From assembly GCA_964461045.1 (NCBI GenBank), contig CAYWSJ010000079.1, forward strand, positions 1-14,815: a stretch of 14,815 nt of DNA, given 5' to 3'. Shown here piece by piece: positions 7,057 to 13,611 of the stretch. Every line of letters begins with the position of its first letter. The first letter of the stretch is position 1. A program made the translations under genes and the position numbers. Source of the DNA: JAGXLC01 sp964461045 (GTDB lineage Bacteria; Bacteroidota; Bacteroidia; Bacteroidales; UBA12077). The notes beneath the pieces are model-generated. The model made no database searches. It was given only the letters and a program-made list of their open reading frames with translations, and was not told where the DNA came from.

Positions 7057-7100
7057 CAAAATTATTTGGCAATTATTCTGTTAAATATAGGTTAAATATA
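7057..7100 (-). promoter_or_regulatory. Candidate promoter of the methyltransferase operon with adjacent tandem repeat
   Basis: On the minus strand 7064-7057 reads TAATTTTG, a perfect TAnnTTTG Bacteroidota -7 element. The -33 region (around 7083-7089) has TTTAA rather than TTTG. It overlaps the tandem repeat GTTAAATATA at 7080-7089 and 7091-7100, one helical turn apart, which could be an activator site. It would give a leader of nearly 290 nt before mttC. Weak candidate. Confidence 0.25.
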
Positions 7101-7373
7101 ATTAAGAATCAATATTAATAGCTCACATACAATTCATTATAGAAACAACTGATTTTAATCATATTTTGCTACAGAAAATATTTTTTTTATTCAACCTCTA
7201 TTCATATAATTTACTACATTTTAGACATTTAAAATTATTTTTCTTTTTTTATTCTACACAAACAAATATTAAAAAAAACATTTGTCACATCAATATTATC
7301 CGCTTTCAATGGGCATTTCAACACACAAAAAACATTCCCTTATAATTGATTCAAACAATATATCTGCAAAATG

Positions 7374-7405
7374 TTTGCATTAATAATTTTTATTACATAG
7401 TTTTG
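7374..7405 (+). promoter_or_regulatory. Bacteroidota-type promoter of the cobalamin riboswitch/btuB operon
   Basis: TTTG at 7374-7377, a 20-nt spacer, then TAGTTTTG at 7398-7405 match the TTTG/TAnnTTTG consensus of the Bacteroidota primary sigma factor. The predicted transcription start (about 7411-7413) falls right at the 5' edge of the riboswitch aptamer. The -33 box is part of a small inverted repeat GCAAA-ATG-TTTGC (7366-7378 region). Confidence 0.8.
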
Positions 7406-7412
7406 CAACGAA

Positions 7413-7608
7413 CAAAAATTTTGGTGAAAGGCAACTCATTCAGACTGCCTTTTTAAAAGGGAATTCCGGTGAGAATCCGGAGCAGTACCCGCTACTGTAA
7501 CCCCACGAGAAACATCTTTGAAACACTCTATCCACTGTGCTGTGTCAAACAGCATGGGAAGGGCTCAAAGATAGGGGAAGCCAGGAAACCTGCCAAAAAA
7601 CCTTGTTT
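7413..7608 (+). ncRNA. Cobalamin riboswitch aptamer
   Basis: The conserved core is present in order: GGTGAAAGGCAA near the 5' edge, a GGCA/TGCC stem-loop, GGGAA then GGTGAGAATCC (about 7468-7480), CAGTACCCGCTACTGTAA (about 7484-7501), GCATGGGAAGG (about 7553-7563) and the B12 box AGCCAGGAAACCTGCC (about 7579-7594). CTTTGA and TCAAAG (7565-7570) flank a variable arm. A likely P1 stem pairs AAAA/GGT at the 5' edge with ACC/TTTT at the 3' edge. It should sense adenosyl- or other cobalamins and repress btuB and probably the downstream salvage genes when B12 is plentiful. Confidence 0.95.
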
Positions 7609-7612
7609 TAAC

Positions 7613-7713
7613 ATGGCTTTCGGGTTAAAAGCTATGAGAAATAACATCAAACGTTTCTATCCCGAGTTAAGCCATTACTATTGAAAACTGAAAGCACTAT
7701 TGAATCTGGCTTA
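7613..7713 (+). promoter_or_regulatory. Probable riboswitch expression platform with competing helices
   Basis: ATGGCTTtCGGG (7613-7624) can pair with CCCG (7661-7664) and AAGCCAT (7669-7675), forming a long-loop hairpin. The same TAAGCCA (7668-7674) is also an exact complement of TGGCTTA (7707-7713), which ends one base before the btuB ATG at 7715. The two pairings exclude each other; the second would cover the translation initiation region. There is no U-tract, so translational control is more likely than termination. Which helix the ligand favours is not evident. Confidence 0.5.
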
Positions 7714-7714
7714 T

Positions 7715-9652
7715 ATGAAAAGGAACTTGTTTATACTAACTTTTTTATTGTTATCATTTTTCTTGAGGGGAAACTGTCAGCAACCTGTCAAAGAATATGA
7801 GATAAAAGAGGTCTCTGTCGTGAGATCAAGAAATGATTATTTCTCCACTGATCACCATTCAACCATACTCGATTCTTCGATCATACATGACTATCAAAGT
7901 GAAAACATAGATAAACTGTTATCAGCAGTTTCTCCTGTTTATATCGTCTCCTACGGAACCAGTGGAGCTGTGGCAACCTCCAGATTAAGAGGAACTACCG
8001 GAAACCACACTTCTGTAACCTGGAACGGTTTTCCTCTTAATTCTATTACATTAGGACAGGCTGATCTTTCATTTGCTCCCGCTCAATTTATCGATAAAGT
8101 AAAAATCACTCATGGCGCTTCCGGCTCACTTTATGGCAGCGGTACTTTTGGAGGAAATATTGATCTGAAAAATAATGCAGAATGGAAACGGGAAAATAAC
8201 CTTAGCATTTTTACTGAATACGGAAGCTGGGAATCTAAGAAAGTTGGTTTTAAAGGAGGAATAGGAAATAATAAATTCAAGTACAAGATCAAAGGTTTAT
8301 ATCATGATGCTGTAAACGATTATGAATTCGTAGACTACCAGAAGTTCGGAAACCCAGCAGAGAAAAGAAAAAACAATGAGCTCCTTAATTATGGATTAAT
8401 GCAAAACTTGTACTGGAATTTCAATAAAAGAAACAAGTTTGAAGCTGGTGTATGGTACCAGGTAAAAGAAAAAAACATACCTGAGATAATGGGAGTTTAT
8501 GGAGAAGGTACCGCCAGGCAAAAAGACAGTACATTAAGGGGGTACCTCCAGTATACAAGATTACAGGGTCAATCTTCTATTAAAATAAAAACCGGATATT
8601 TTAAAGACTTTCAGCTTTATACGGAAAAAAATAATCCAACCGACGATTCATACTCAATTTATTCTCCTATAAATGCAGACAGATGGATATCCAACCTGAA
8701 TTACAGAAACTATGTAAACCACCATTTAACCCTTGACATTGGTGGTCAATACTCTTTATTAAAGGCCAATGGGAATGCTTACGATAAAGAAGTGATTAAG
8801 GAATACAGAGCCAGTATAACAGGCGCGCTGCAATTTAAATACAACAGGATAACCTCAAATGTCTCCTTACGACAACAATTCAATACATTTACAAATCCCA
8901 AACCCCAGGTAAGTGTTGGGTTAAATTATAAATTAATCCCTGACCTATTGGCTTTGAAGGGAAATTTCTCCACGAAATACCGATTACCGACATTCAACGA
9001 TAAATACTGGCAACCCGGAGGTAACAAAAATATCAAGCCAGAACATGGGTATAGCGGAGAAAGTGGTTTAATTTTCAAGGTTCATCCAAACAACCTTATA
9101 CACCTTTTTTCAATAGAATCAACAGCTTATACTTCAAGAATTAAAAACCTGATCCAATGGATTCCAAGCGGAAGTGGATATTGGGAATCAACGAACCAGG
9201 AAGATGTGCAAAGTTACGGATTTGAGAACTCCGTGAAATTTATTCTGAAGACAGGATCTTTCCAGGCAAATATTTTAGGAAATTATAATTATTCAAGATC
9301 CTATAATATTTCTGACAATAAACATATTGACAATAAGCAGCTTATGTACATCCCATACAATACTGTTTCATCTTATGGTAATTTTCAGTATAGATCATAT
9401 AGCCTGGGAGTTAACTGGAGTTATACAAGCAAACGATTCAATACCAATGACCATCAGGATTACATGTTAGATCCTTACCACATATTCAATCTACAAGTTT
9501 CGAAAAGGTTTCATTTTAAACATTTCAAGCCAAAAATACAGTTTAAAATAAAAAACCTTTTTGACCATGAATACCAGGTGGTAAAAAATTATCCAATGCC
9601 AGGACGAGCTTACTATATCAACATATCAATTCAAATAGAAAATCTAAACTAA
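7715..9652 (+). CDS. btuB: TonB-dependent vitamin B12 outer-membrane receptor BtuB
   Basis: A 645-residue outer-membrane receptor that imports cobalamins and other corrinoids with TonB energy. Residues 1-21 are a signal peptide (basic MKRN, hydrophobic LFILTFLLLSFFL). The plug domain covers roughly 28-155, with SRLRGTTGNHTSVTWNG (89-105) and HGASGSLYGSGTFGG (133-147), followed by a 22-strand-type barrel rich in alternating aromatic residues and ending FDHEYQ...PMPGRAYYINISIQ, a typical TonB-receptor C-terminus. No carboxypeptidase-like extension precedes the plug, unlike SusC proteins. I chose the ATG at 7715 because the signal peptide begins there; an upstream in-frame TTG at 7700 would add five residues. 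The riboswitch upstream and salvage genes downstream fix the substrate as corrinoid. The btuG-like gene starts 11 nt after the stop. Confidence 0.92.
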   Translation: MKRNLFILTFLLLSFFLRGNCQQPVKEYEIKEVSVVRSRNDYFSTDHHSTILDSSIIHDYQSENIDKLLSAVSPVYIVSYGTSGAVATSRLRGTTGNHTSVTWNGFPLNSITLGQADLSFAPAQFIDKVKITHGASGSLYGSGTFGGNIDLKNNAEWKRENNLSIFTEYGSWESKKVGFKGGIGNNKFKYKIKGLYHDAVNDYEFVDYQKFGNPAEKRKNNELLNYGLMQNLYWNFNKRNKFEAGVWYQVKEKNIPEIMGVYGEGTARQKDSTLRGYLQYTRLQGQSSIKIKTGYFKDFQLYTEKNNPTDDSYSIYSPINADRWISNLNYRNYVNHHLTLDIGGQYSLLKANGNAYDKEVIKEYRASITGALQFKYNRITSNVSLRQQFNTFTNPKPQVSVGLNYKLIPDLLALKGNFSTKYRLPTFNDKYWQPGGNKNIKPEHGYSGESGLIFKVHPNNLIHLFSIESTAYTSRIKNLIQWIPSGSGYWESTNQEDVQSYGFENSVKFILKTGSFQANILGNYNYSRSYNISDNKHIDNKQLMYIPYNTVSSYGNFQYRSYSLGVNWSYTSKRFNTNDHQDYMLDPYHIFNLQVSKRFHFKHFKPKIQFKIKNLFDHEYQVVKNYPMPGRAYYINISIQIENLN

Positions 9653-9663
9653 AAAAAAGAACT

Positions 9664-10764
9664 ATGAAAATTAAAAAAACAATCAATCTAAAACGCTTTA
9701 CTTATCTAACTGCAGGTTTAATGGCTTTAATGGCCGTGTCTGTTTCCTGTGAAGAAGAAGACATCACGGATGATGGCAATAACGAAAATCCGGAAGACCT
9801 TGCAGGTATTTATATTGCCAACGAAGGTAATTTTGGAAACAGCGATGCTTCAATCAGTTTTATTAACCCTGAGAGCTATGAAATAACAAATAAAGTTTTC
9901 CAGAATGCCAATGGAAGAGAATTGGGAGATATCCTTCAAGATGTTTACTTTACAGATAACCAAAAAGCATATCTTGTTGTCAACAACTCAAAGAAAGTTG
10001 AAGTAGTAGATTCTGAAACGTTTGAATCAATTGGCGTATTAACAGGCGTAGACTATCCCAGACAGTTTGAACAAGTTTCGCCTGACAAAGGATATTTAAC
10101 AAATGGAAGTTCTGCTACAGGCGAAGCAGGCAAAGTATACATTATTAATCTTATAAAAAATGAGATTACTGATTCAATTATGGTAGGAGAAGGCCCTGAA
10201 AGCATGGCAGTTGGTGAAGATTATGTCTATGTGGCAAATTCAGGTGGCTACAACCAGGACAGTACTGTTTTTGTAATAGATAAAAGCATGCATCAAACTG
10301 TTGACACAATTAAAGTTGGAAATATACCTTTTGATATTGAAATAGATAATCAAGGCGACATCTGGGTATTTTGCAAAGGCCTTGGATCATGGCAAACAGG
10401 AGGACCAACAAATTCAAAACTGGTAAAAATAAATCAAAACGATTTTTCAACCACTTTTTATGATATAGGAAAAACCGGTAGTTACGGTTACTATCTTATG
10501 GCAACAGATAAAAACAAGGATAATATTTACTATGTCGGAGCTGATGGTGTTTATAAAATGGGTATTAGCGACAACCAGGTTCCTGCATCACCAGTTATCA
10601 ATAAAGTTCCTTATGGAATTGATGTGAATCCTGACAATGATGAAATTTTCCTTACAGTAAGCAATTATTCATCAAAAGGTTTTGTTTTCCGTTATGATAC
10701 AGACCATTCAATAATTGACTCTACTGAGGTAGGTTATAATCCGAATGCCGTAGTTTTTAATTAA
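9664..10764 (+). CDS. btuG: BtuG-like surface beta-propeller lipoprotein (YncE/DUF5074 type)
   Basis: A 366-residue lipoprotein. An N-terminal signal ends in the lipobox VSVSC with Cys29 as the lipidated residue; the next residues EEED form an acidic tract like the export signal of Bacteroidota surface lipoproteins. The mature part shows propeller repeats of the YVTN/YncE kind: GIYIANEGNFG, AYLVVNNSKKVEVVDSET, KVYIINL..DSIMVGEGPESMAV, VYVANSGG, QTVDTIKVGNIPFDI and GIDVNPDNDEIFLTVS. In gut Bacteroides, BtuG is a propeller that captures cobalamin with very high affinity and sits on BtuB as a lid; gene order btuB-btuG after a B12 riboswitch matches. The BtuG name rests on fold and context rather than on recognised ligand residues. 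It is the last gene before a 13-bp hairpin. Confidence 0.75.
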   Translation: MKIKKTINLKRFTYLTAGLMALMAVSVSCEEEDITDDGNNENPEDLAGIYIANEGNFGNSDASISFINPESYEITNKVFQNANGRELGDILQDVYFTDNQKAYLVVNNSKKVEVVDSETFESIGVLTGVDYPRQFEQVSPDKGYLTNGSSATGEAGKVYIINLIKNEITDSIMVGEGPESMAVGEDYVYVANSGGYNQDSTVFVIDKSMHQTVDTIKVGNIPFDIEIDNQGDIWVFCKGLGSWQTGGPTNSKLVKINQNDFSTTFYDIGKTGSYGYYLMATDKNKDNIYYVGADGVYKMGISDNQVPASPVINKVPYGIDVNPDNDEIFLTVSNYSSKGFVFRYDTDHSIIDSTEVGYNPNAVVFN

Positions 10765-10774
10765 TAAAAAAAAT

Positions 10775-10841
10775 AAGTTGCGGAAATTCATACTCATAAT
10801 TTCTCCTGTACTCAATTTTCCTGATATTTCCGCAACTTTTT
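10775..10841 (+). terminator. 13-bp hairpin with U-run: terminator or attenuator between btuG-like gene and cob block
   Basis: AAGTTGCGGAAAT (10775-10787) and its perfect complement (10826-10838) are followed by a short T-run (TTTTT ending at 10841). The loop is 38 nt, long for an intrinsic terminator, and the next ATG is only 5 nt beyond the T-run. Partial termination would reduce but not abolish readthrough from the riboswitch promoter. No separate promoter for the cob block is visible. A related hairpin ends the block at 14744-14783. Confidence 0.6.
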
Positions 10842-10845
10842 CTAT

Positions 10846-11037
10846 ATGATTAAAATTTGTCCAAAATGCCGAGCGGCTTTTGAGTGTAAAGAAGAAGATG
10901 TCATAAATTGCGATTGTATGAACATTAAACTTTCACCAGAAACCAGAAAGAAAATAAGCGCTCTTTACAACGATTGCCTTTGCATCGATTGTTTAATAAA
11001 ACTTGAAAAACAAACAACAAATTCTGGTAAAACCTGA
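10846..11037 (+). CDS. Cysteine-rich CWC-family small protein
   Basis: A 63-residue protein with eight cysteines (5, 8, 14, 22, 24, 44, 46, 49): CPKC near the start, then C-x7-CxC, a basic linker with LSPETRKKI, and DCLCIDCL at the end. This is the pattern of the cysteine-rich CWC family (PF14375) as I know it, probably folding around one or two zinc ions or an iron-sulfur cluster. The function is unknown. It is first in a tight run of cobalamin salvage genes, with cobS beginning 4 nt after its stop, so it is likely co-expressed with them; a role in corrinoid handling is only inference. There is no recognisable Shine-Dalgarno, and the start is 5 nt after the hairpin's T-run. Confidence 0.75.
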   Translation: MIKICPKCRAAFECKEEDVINCDCMNIKLSPETRKKISALYNDCLCIDCLIKLEKQTTNSGKT

Positions 11038-11041
11038 AAAA

Positions 11042-11809
11042 ATGAAAAGAGAATGGAACATATTTTTAACGGCTCTAATGTTTTTCACCAGAATACCTGT
11101 TCCCAAAAAACTCCCTTATTCAGAAGAATTACTCAATAGCAGCACCAAATATTTACCTGTTATTGGCTGGATCGTTGGTGGACTTGCTGCTTTTTTCTTT
11201 TTTTGTTTTAACCAGCTCCTGCCTGTATCTGTTTCAATTCTTTTGAGTATGGGTTTTTCAATATTATTAACAGGTGGATTTCATGAAGATGGCTTCTCTG
11301 ATGTATGCGATGGTTTTGGCGGAGGGTATTCTAAATTAAAAATTCTTGAGATAATGAAAGACTCAAGAATTGGCGTTTATGGAGGTATAGGATTAATCCT
11401 GATGCTCTTTACCAAATTCTTTGCAATTTATGAATTAAAAACAAACATAATTCCATTAATGCTGATATTGGGTCATACATCCAGTAGGTTTGCACCGGTT
11501 TTATTTATGTACTCTCATGAATATGTTCGTGAAGATGCTACCAGTAAAGTAAAACCAGTGGGAAAAAAAATTAATACAACAGAATTTATTTTCGCCGGTA
11601 TTACAATGCTTGCTCCATTTATTTTTTTGTTCACCTCCAATCTTTTATATTTATTTGCAATTGGGGCAGTAATTATTTTTACATTTGTATTCAGTAATTA
11701 TTGTTATAGGAAAATCGGAGGATATACAGGCGATTGCCTGGGTGCTGCCCAGCAAATTACAGAAACCGGTTTTTATATTGTTGTATTAATTTTGTCAGGA
11801 TTTTTATGA
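11042..11809 (+). CDS. cobS: Adenosylcobinamide-GDP ribazoletransferase (cobalamin-5'-phosphate synthase)
   Basis: A 255-residue integral inner-membrane enzyme that joins adenosylcobinamide-GDP with alpha-ribazole or its 5'-phosphate, the last assembly step of the nucleotide loop. Signature blocks are FFTRIPVP (14-21), the acidic GGFHEDGFSDVCDGFGGG (78-95), KDSRIGVYG (106-114) and GGYTGDCLGAAQQITE (226-241). At least five hydrophobic segments are visible (about 39-58, 62-79, 115-130, 183-198, 201-218). I start it at the ATG at 11042, where the conserved N-terminus begins; an upstream TTG at 11003 would overlap the CWC gene. Its TGA overlaps the ATG of cobC by 4 nt, so the two are translationally coupled. 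Confidence 0.95.
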   Translation: MKREWNIFLTALMFFTRIPVPKKLPYSEELLNSSTKYLPVIGWIVGGLAAFFFFCFNQLLPVSVSILLSMGFSILLTGGFHEDGFSDVCDGFGGGYSKLKILEIMKDSRIGVYGGIGLILMLFTKFFAIYELKTNIIPLMLILGHTSSRFAPVLFMYSHEYVREDATSKVKPVGKKINTTEFIFAGITMLAPFIFLFTSNLLYLFAIGAVIIFTFVFSNYCYRKIGGYTGDCLGAAQQITETGFYIVVLILSGFL

Positions 11810-12378
11810 CTATTTATTTAATAAGACATACACAAACTGTTATGGGAAAAGGAGTTTGTTACGGACAAGCGGATGTGGAAGTAGACTATAAAATGTTTCA
11901 CCCAACTGCAGAATACATCAAAGCAACACTCCCGGCTAACTCAATTGACGAAGTAATTAGCAGTCCTGCAAAAAGATGCAAAGTGCTGGCTAAAGAAATT
12001 GCCAATGGAAATGATTATAAAATTGAAAAAAAAATTCATGAACTAAACTTTGGTGAATGGGAATTAAAGAGATGGGAAGAAATAAATGGCGAAGAATTTA
12101 ACAAATGGTGTGATGACTATATAACAAACGCACCACCCAAAGGTGAAAATTATCAGAGCATGTTAAAAAGAGTGAAATCATTTTGGGACAACCTACAAAA
12201 AAATAAAAACAGGGGGAAAAAGATAGCAATTGTAACACATGCAGGAGTTATCCGTGCTCTTCTCTCTCTGCTGCTTGATATTCCATTAGATAAAAGTTTT
12301 TACATCAAGGTAGATTTTGGTAAGATTGTTCAGGTTAACATCATAGATATAAAATACAACGAGATTATTTTTATCTGA
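11806..12378 (+). CDS. cobC: Alpha-ribazole phosphatase, histidine phosphatase family
   Basis: A 190-residue soluble phosphatase that removes the 5'-phosphate from alpha-ribazole phosphate or from the cobalamin-phosphate product of CobS. The phosphoglycerate-mutase fold is shown by LIRHTQT (5-11, phosphorylated His8), ISSPAKRC (51-58), HELNFGEWE (78-86, acid residue Glu79) and VTHAGVIRAL (143-152, His145). The start at 11806 forms an ATGA overlap with cobS; the same frame is open further upstream inside cobS, but the family N-terminus (MTIYLIRHT) begins here. cobU follows 4 nt after the stop. Confidence 0.93.
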   Translation: MTIYLIRHTQTVMGKGVCYGQADVEVDYKMFHPTAEYIKATLPANSIDEVISSPAKRCKVLAKEIANGNDYKIEKKIHELNFGEWELKRWEEINGEEFNKWCDDYITNAPPKGENYQSMLKRVKSFWDNLQKNKNRGKKIAIVTHAGVIRALLSLLLDIPLDKSFYIKVDFGKIVQVNIIDIKYNEIIFI

Positions 12379-12382
12379 AAAA

Positions 12383-12895
12383 ATGGCAAAAATCACACTT
12401 ATTACTGGAGGACAGAGAAGCGGAAAAAGCTCTTATGCCCAAAAGTTAACGCTTGAAAAAAACAACCAACCGATATACTTGGCCACATCGAGAGTATGGG
12501 ATCAGGATCATAAAAAAAGAATTGAGAAACATCGGAAAGACAGATCAAAAGAGAGCTGGACAACTATTGAAGAAGAAAAGTACCTGAGTAACCATTCATT
12601 TAATAAGCAGGTAGTGCTAATAGATTGTATTACGCTTTGGCTTACAAATTTTTATTACGACAACAATAACGATGTAGAAAAATCATATCAAGAAGCAGTT
12701 GCAGAAATTGATAAATTGAATACAATGAATGCAGAATTTATCATTGTAACAAACGAAATAGGAATGGGCGCCCATCCTGATAACTTAATACAAATGAAAT
12801 TTGGAGATCTGCAGGGCTGGGTAAATCAATATATCGCCAAAAAGGCAGAAAAAGTATTGCTTATGGTATCAGGTATACCTTTAACAGTGAAATAA
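12383..12895 (+). CDS. cobU: Adenosylcobinamide kinase / adenosylcobinamide-phosphate guanylyltransferase
   Basis: A 170-residue bifunctional enzyme that phosphorylates adenosylcobinamide and transfers GMP to give adenosylcobinamide-GDP, the substrate of CobS. The P-loop GGQRSGKS occupies 9-16. KRIEKHRKDR (45-54) carries the likely guanylylated histidine, His50. LIDCITLWLTN (79-89) holds the Walker-B-like aspartate, and NEIGMGAHPDN (124-134) is the family's NEVG motif with His in place of the common Val before Pro. Full length, ending in the usual SGIPL tail. It starts 4 nt after cobC; a 152-nt stretch with a small ORF separates it from the adenosyltransferase gene. Confidence 0.95.
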   Translation: MAKITLITGGQRSGKSSYAQKLTLEKNNQPIYLATSRVWDQDHKKRIEKHRKDRSKESWTTIEEEKYLSNHSFNKQVVLIDCITLWLTNFYYDNNNDVEKSYQEAVAEIDKLNTMNAEFIIVTNEIGMGAHPDNLIQMKFGDLQGWVNQYIAKKAEKVLLMVSGIPLTVK

Positions 12896-12916
12896 CTCCA
12901 AGAAAAATACAAAACA

Positions 12917-13051
12917 ATGAACCGAGCCATGATAAAAAAATTGACACACACGGAAATGATTGCACTACAGCCAAAAACAATGTGTGTTACTTATTTTACT
13001 TATCATGGCGAGCTACATCTGACCGATAATAATAAAATTATAAACAGATGA
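12917..13051 (+). CDS. Putative 44-residue hypothetical protein between cobU and the adenosyltransferase gene
   Basis: An ATG at 12917, 21 nt after the cobU stop, opens a 44-codon frame (begins MNRAMIKKLTHTEM, ends DNNKIINR). Its TGA overlaps the ATG of the adenosyltransferase gene in an ATGA arrangement, the same coupling seen between cobS and cobC, which is the main reason to take it seriously. I recognise no family. It has one cysteine and no signal peptide or membrane segment. The same DNA contains nested inverted repeats, so the alternative is a non-coding structured spacer in which the frame is open by chance. No Shine-Dalgarno is visible. Confidence 0.4.
   Translation: MNRAMIKKLTHTEMIALQPKTMCVTYFTYHGELHLTDNNKIINR
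12926..13009 (+). repeat. Nested inverted repeats within the cobU-adenosyltransferase spacer
   Basis: Outer arms GCCATGATAA (12926-12935) and TTATCATGGC (13000-13009) are perfect complements. Inside them ACACACA (12944-12950) pairs with TGTGTGT (12981-12987). The RNA could fold into an extended two-part stem ending 38 nt before the next ATG. The terminal-repeat layout also resembles a very small mobile remnant, but no target-site duplication was identified. Confidence 0.5.
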
Positions 13052-13602
13052 AAATCTATACAAAGAAAGGTGATAAAGGCCAGACTTCACTCTTTAGTGG
13101 GGAAAAGGTAGATAAAGATGATCAAAGAATAGAAGCCAACGGAACGCTTGATGAAGTTAATTCAACCATTGGACTGCTGCGAGTTAAATTAGATCAAAAC
13201 CATAAATGGCAGGAAAAACTTCACCAAATACAGGCTGAAGTAATGCAATTAATGTCTTTTATTGCTTCTCCCGGAAAAAAAATAAATATCAGACCAATAA
13301 GTGAAGGTATAAAAAATACAGAGGAATGGATAGATGAAATCTGTGCAAAAACAGAAAAAATGAATGCACTTATACTCCCCGGAGGAAATGAAATATCTGC
13401 CTTATCTCACGTAGTCAGAACGCAGGTAAGAAGAGCCGAAAGAGAGGTTTATCACCTTCACAAAAAGCAACCCGTAGATGAAGCTTGCCTGTCATATTTG
13501 AACAGACTTTCCGACTTATTTTTCATGCTTGCCCAGCTTGAAATGCAAGAGAGTGAAATTCCGGTTGAAAAGTTTAAATTTTATAACCCGCAAAAAAAGT
13601 AA
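13048..13602 (+). CDS. pduO: Cob(I)alamin adenosyltransferase, PduO type
   Basis: A 184-residue cytosolic ATP:cob(I)alamin adenosyltransferase of the PduO/MMAB family, making the adenosyl form required by CobU and by B12-dependent mutases. The N-terminal ATP-binding block YTKKGDKGQTSLFSGEKV (4-21) is typical, as are NGTLDEVNSTIGLLR (31-45), LPGGNE (110-115), RTQVRRAEREV (124-134) with the conserved arginines, and YLNRLSDLFF (150-159). All-helical and probably trimeric, full family length. It overlaps the small upstream ORF by ATGA and is followed 9 nt later by cobT. The functionally equivalent CobA/BtuR type is a different fold and is excluded by these motifs. Confidence 0.95.
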   Translation: MKIYTKKGDKGQTSLFSGEKVDKDDQRIEANGTLDEVNSTIGLLRVKLDQNHKWQEKLHQIQAEVMQLMSFIASPGKKINIRPISEGIKNTEEWIDEICAKTEKMNALILPGGNEISALSHVVRTQVRRAEREVYHLHKKQPVDEACLSYLNRLSDLFFMLAQLEMQESEIPVEKFKFYNPQKK

Positions 13603-13611
13603 TAAACAAGT

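Larger units (their letters stand above)
6775..7373. other. AT-rich divergent intergenic region without genes
   Basis: About 600 bp between the minus-strand methyltransferase operon and the plus-strand B12 block. No convincing ORF or RNA gene was seen. It contains an inverted repeat TATAAT-N9-ATTATA (6906-6926), a 12-nt exact direct repeat TACAATTCATTA (6992-7003 and 7128-7139) and a 10-nt tandem repeat GTTAAATATA with 11-nt period (7080-7100). The promoter(s) of the left operon must lie here, but only a weak candidate is visible. Confidence 0.6.

Noticed and set aside
7469..7684. A 71-codon open frame on the plus strand upstream of btuB
   Set aside because: It lies within the cobalamin riboswitch and its expression platform, and its translation has no protein-like features.
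11003..11041. Upstream TTG start for cobS
   Set aside because: It would overlap the CWC gene by 35 nt; the conserved CobS N-terminus begins at the ATG at 11042.
11734..11805. In-frame upstream extension of cobC, starting inside cobS
   Set aside because: The family N-terminus MTIYLIRHT starts at 11806 with an ATGA overlap; the extra 24 residues are the out-of-frame reading of the conserved cobS C-terminus.
12926..13009. Insertion sequence or MITE reading of the inverted repeats
   Set aside because: No flanking target-site duplication or transposase is visible; kept only as a possibility in the finding.
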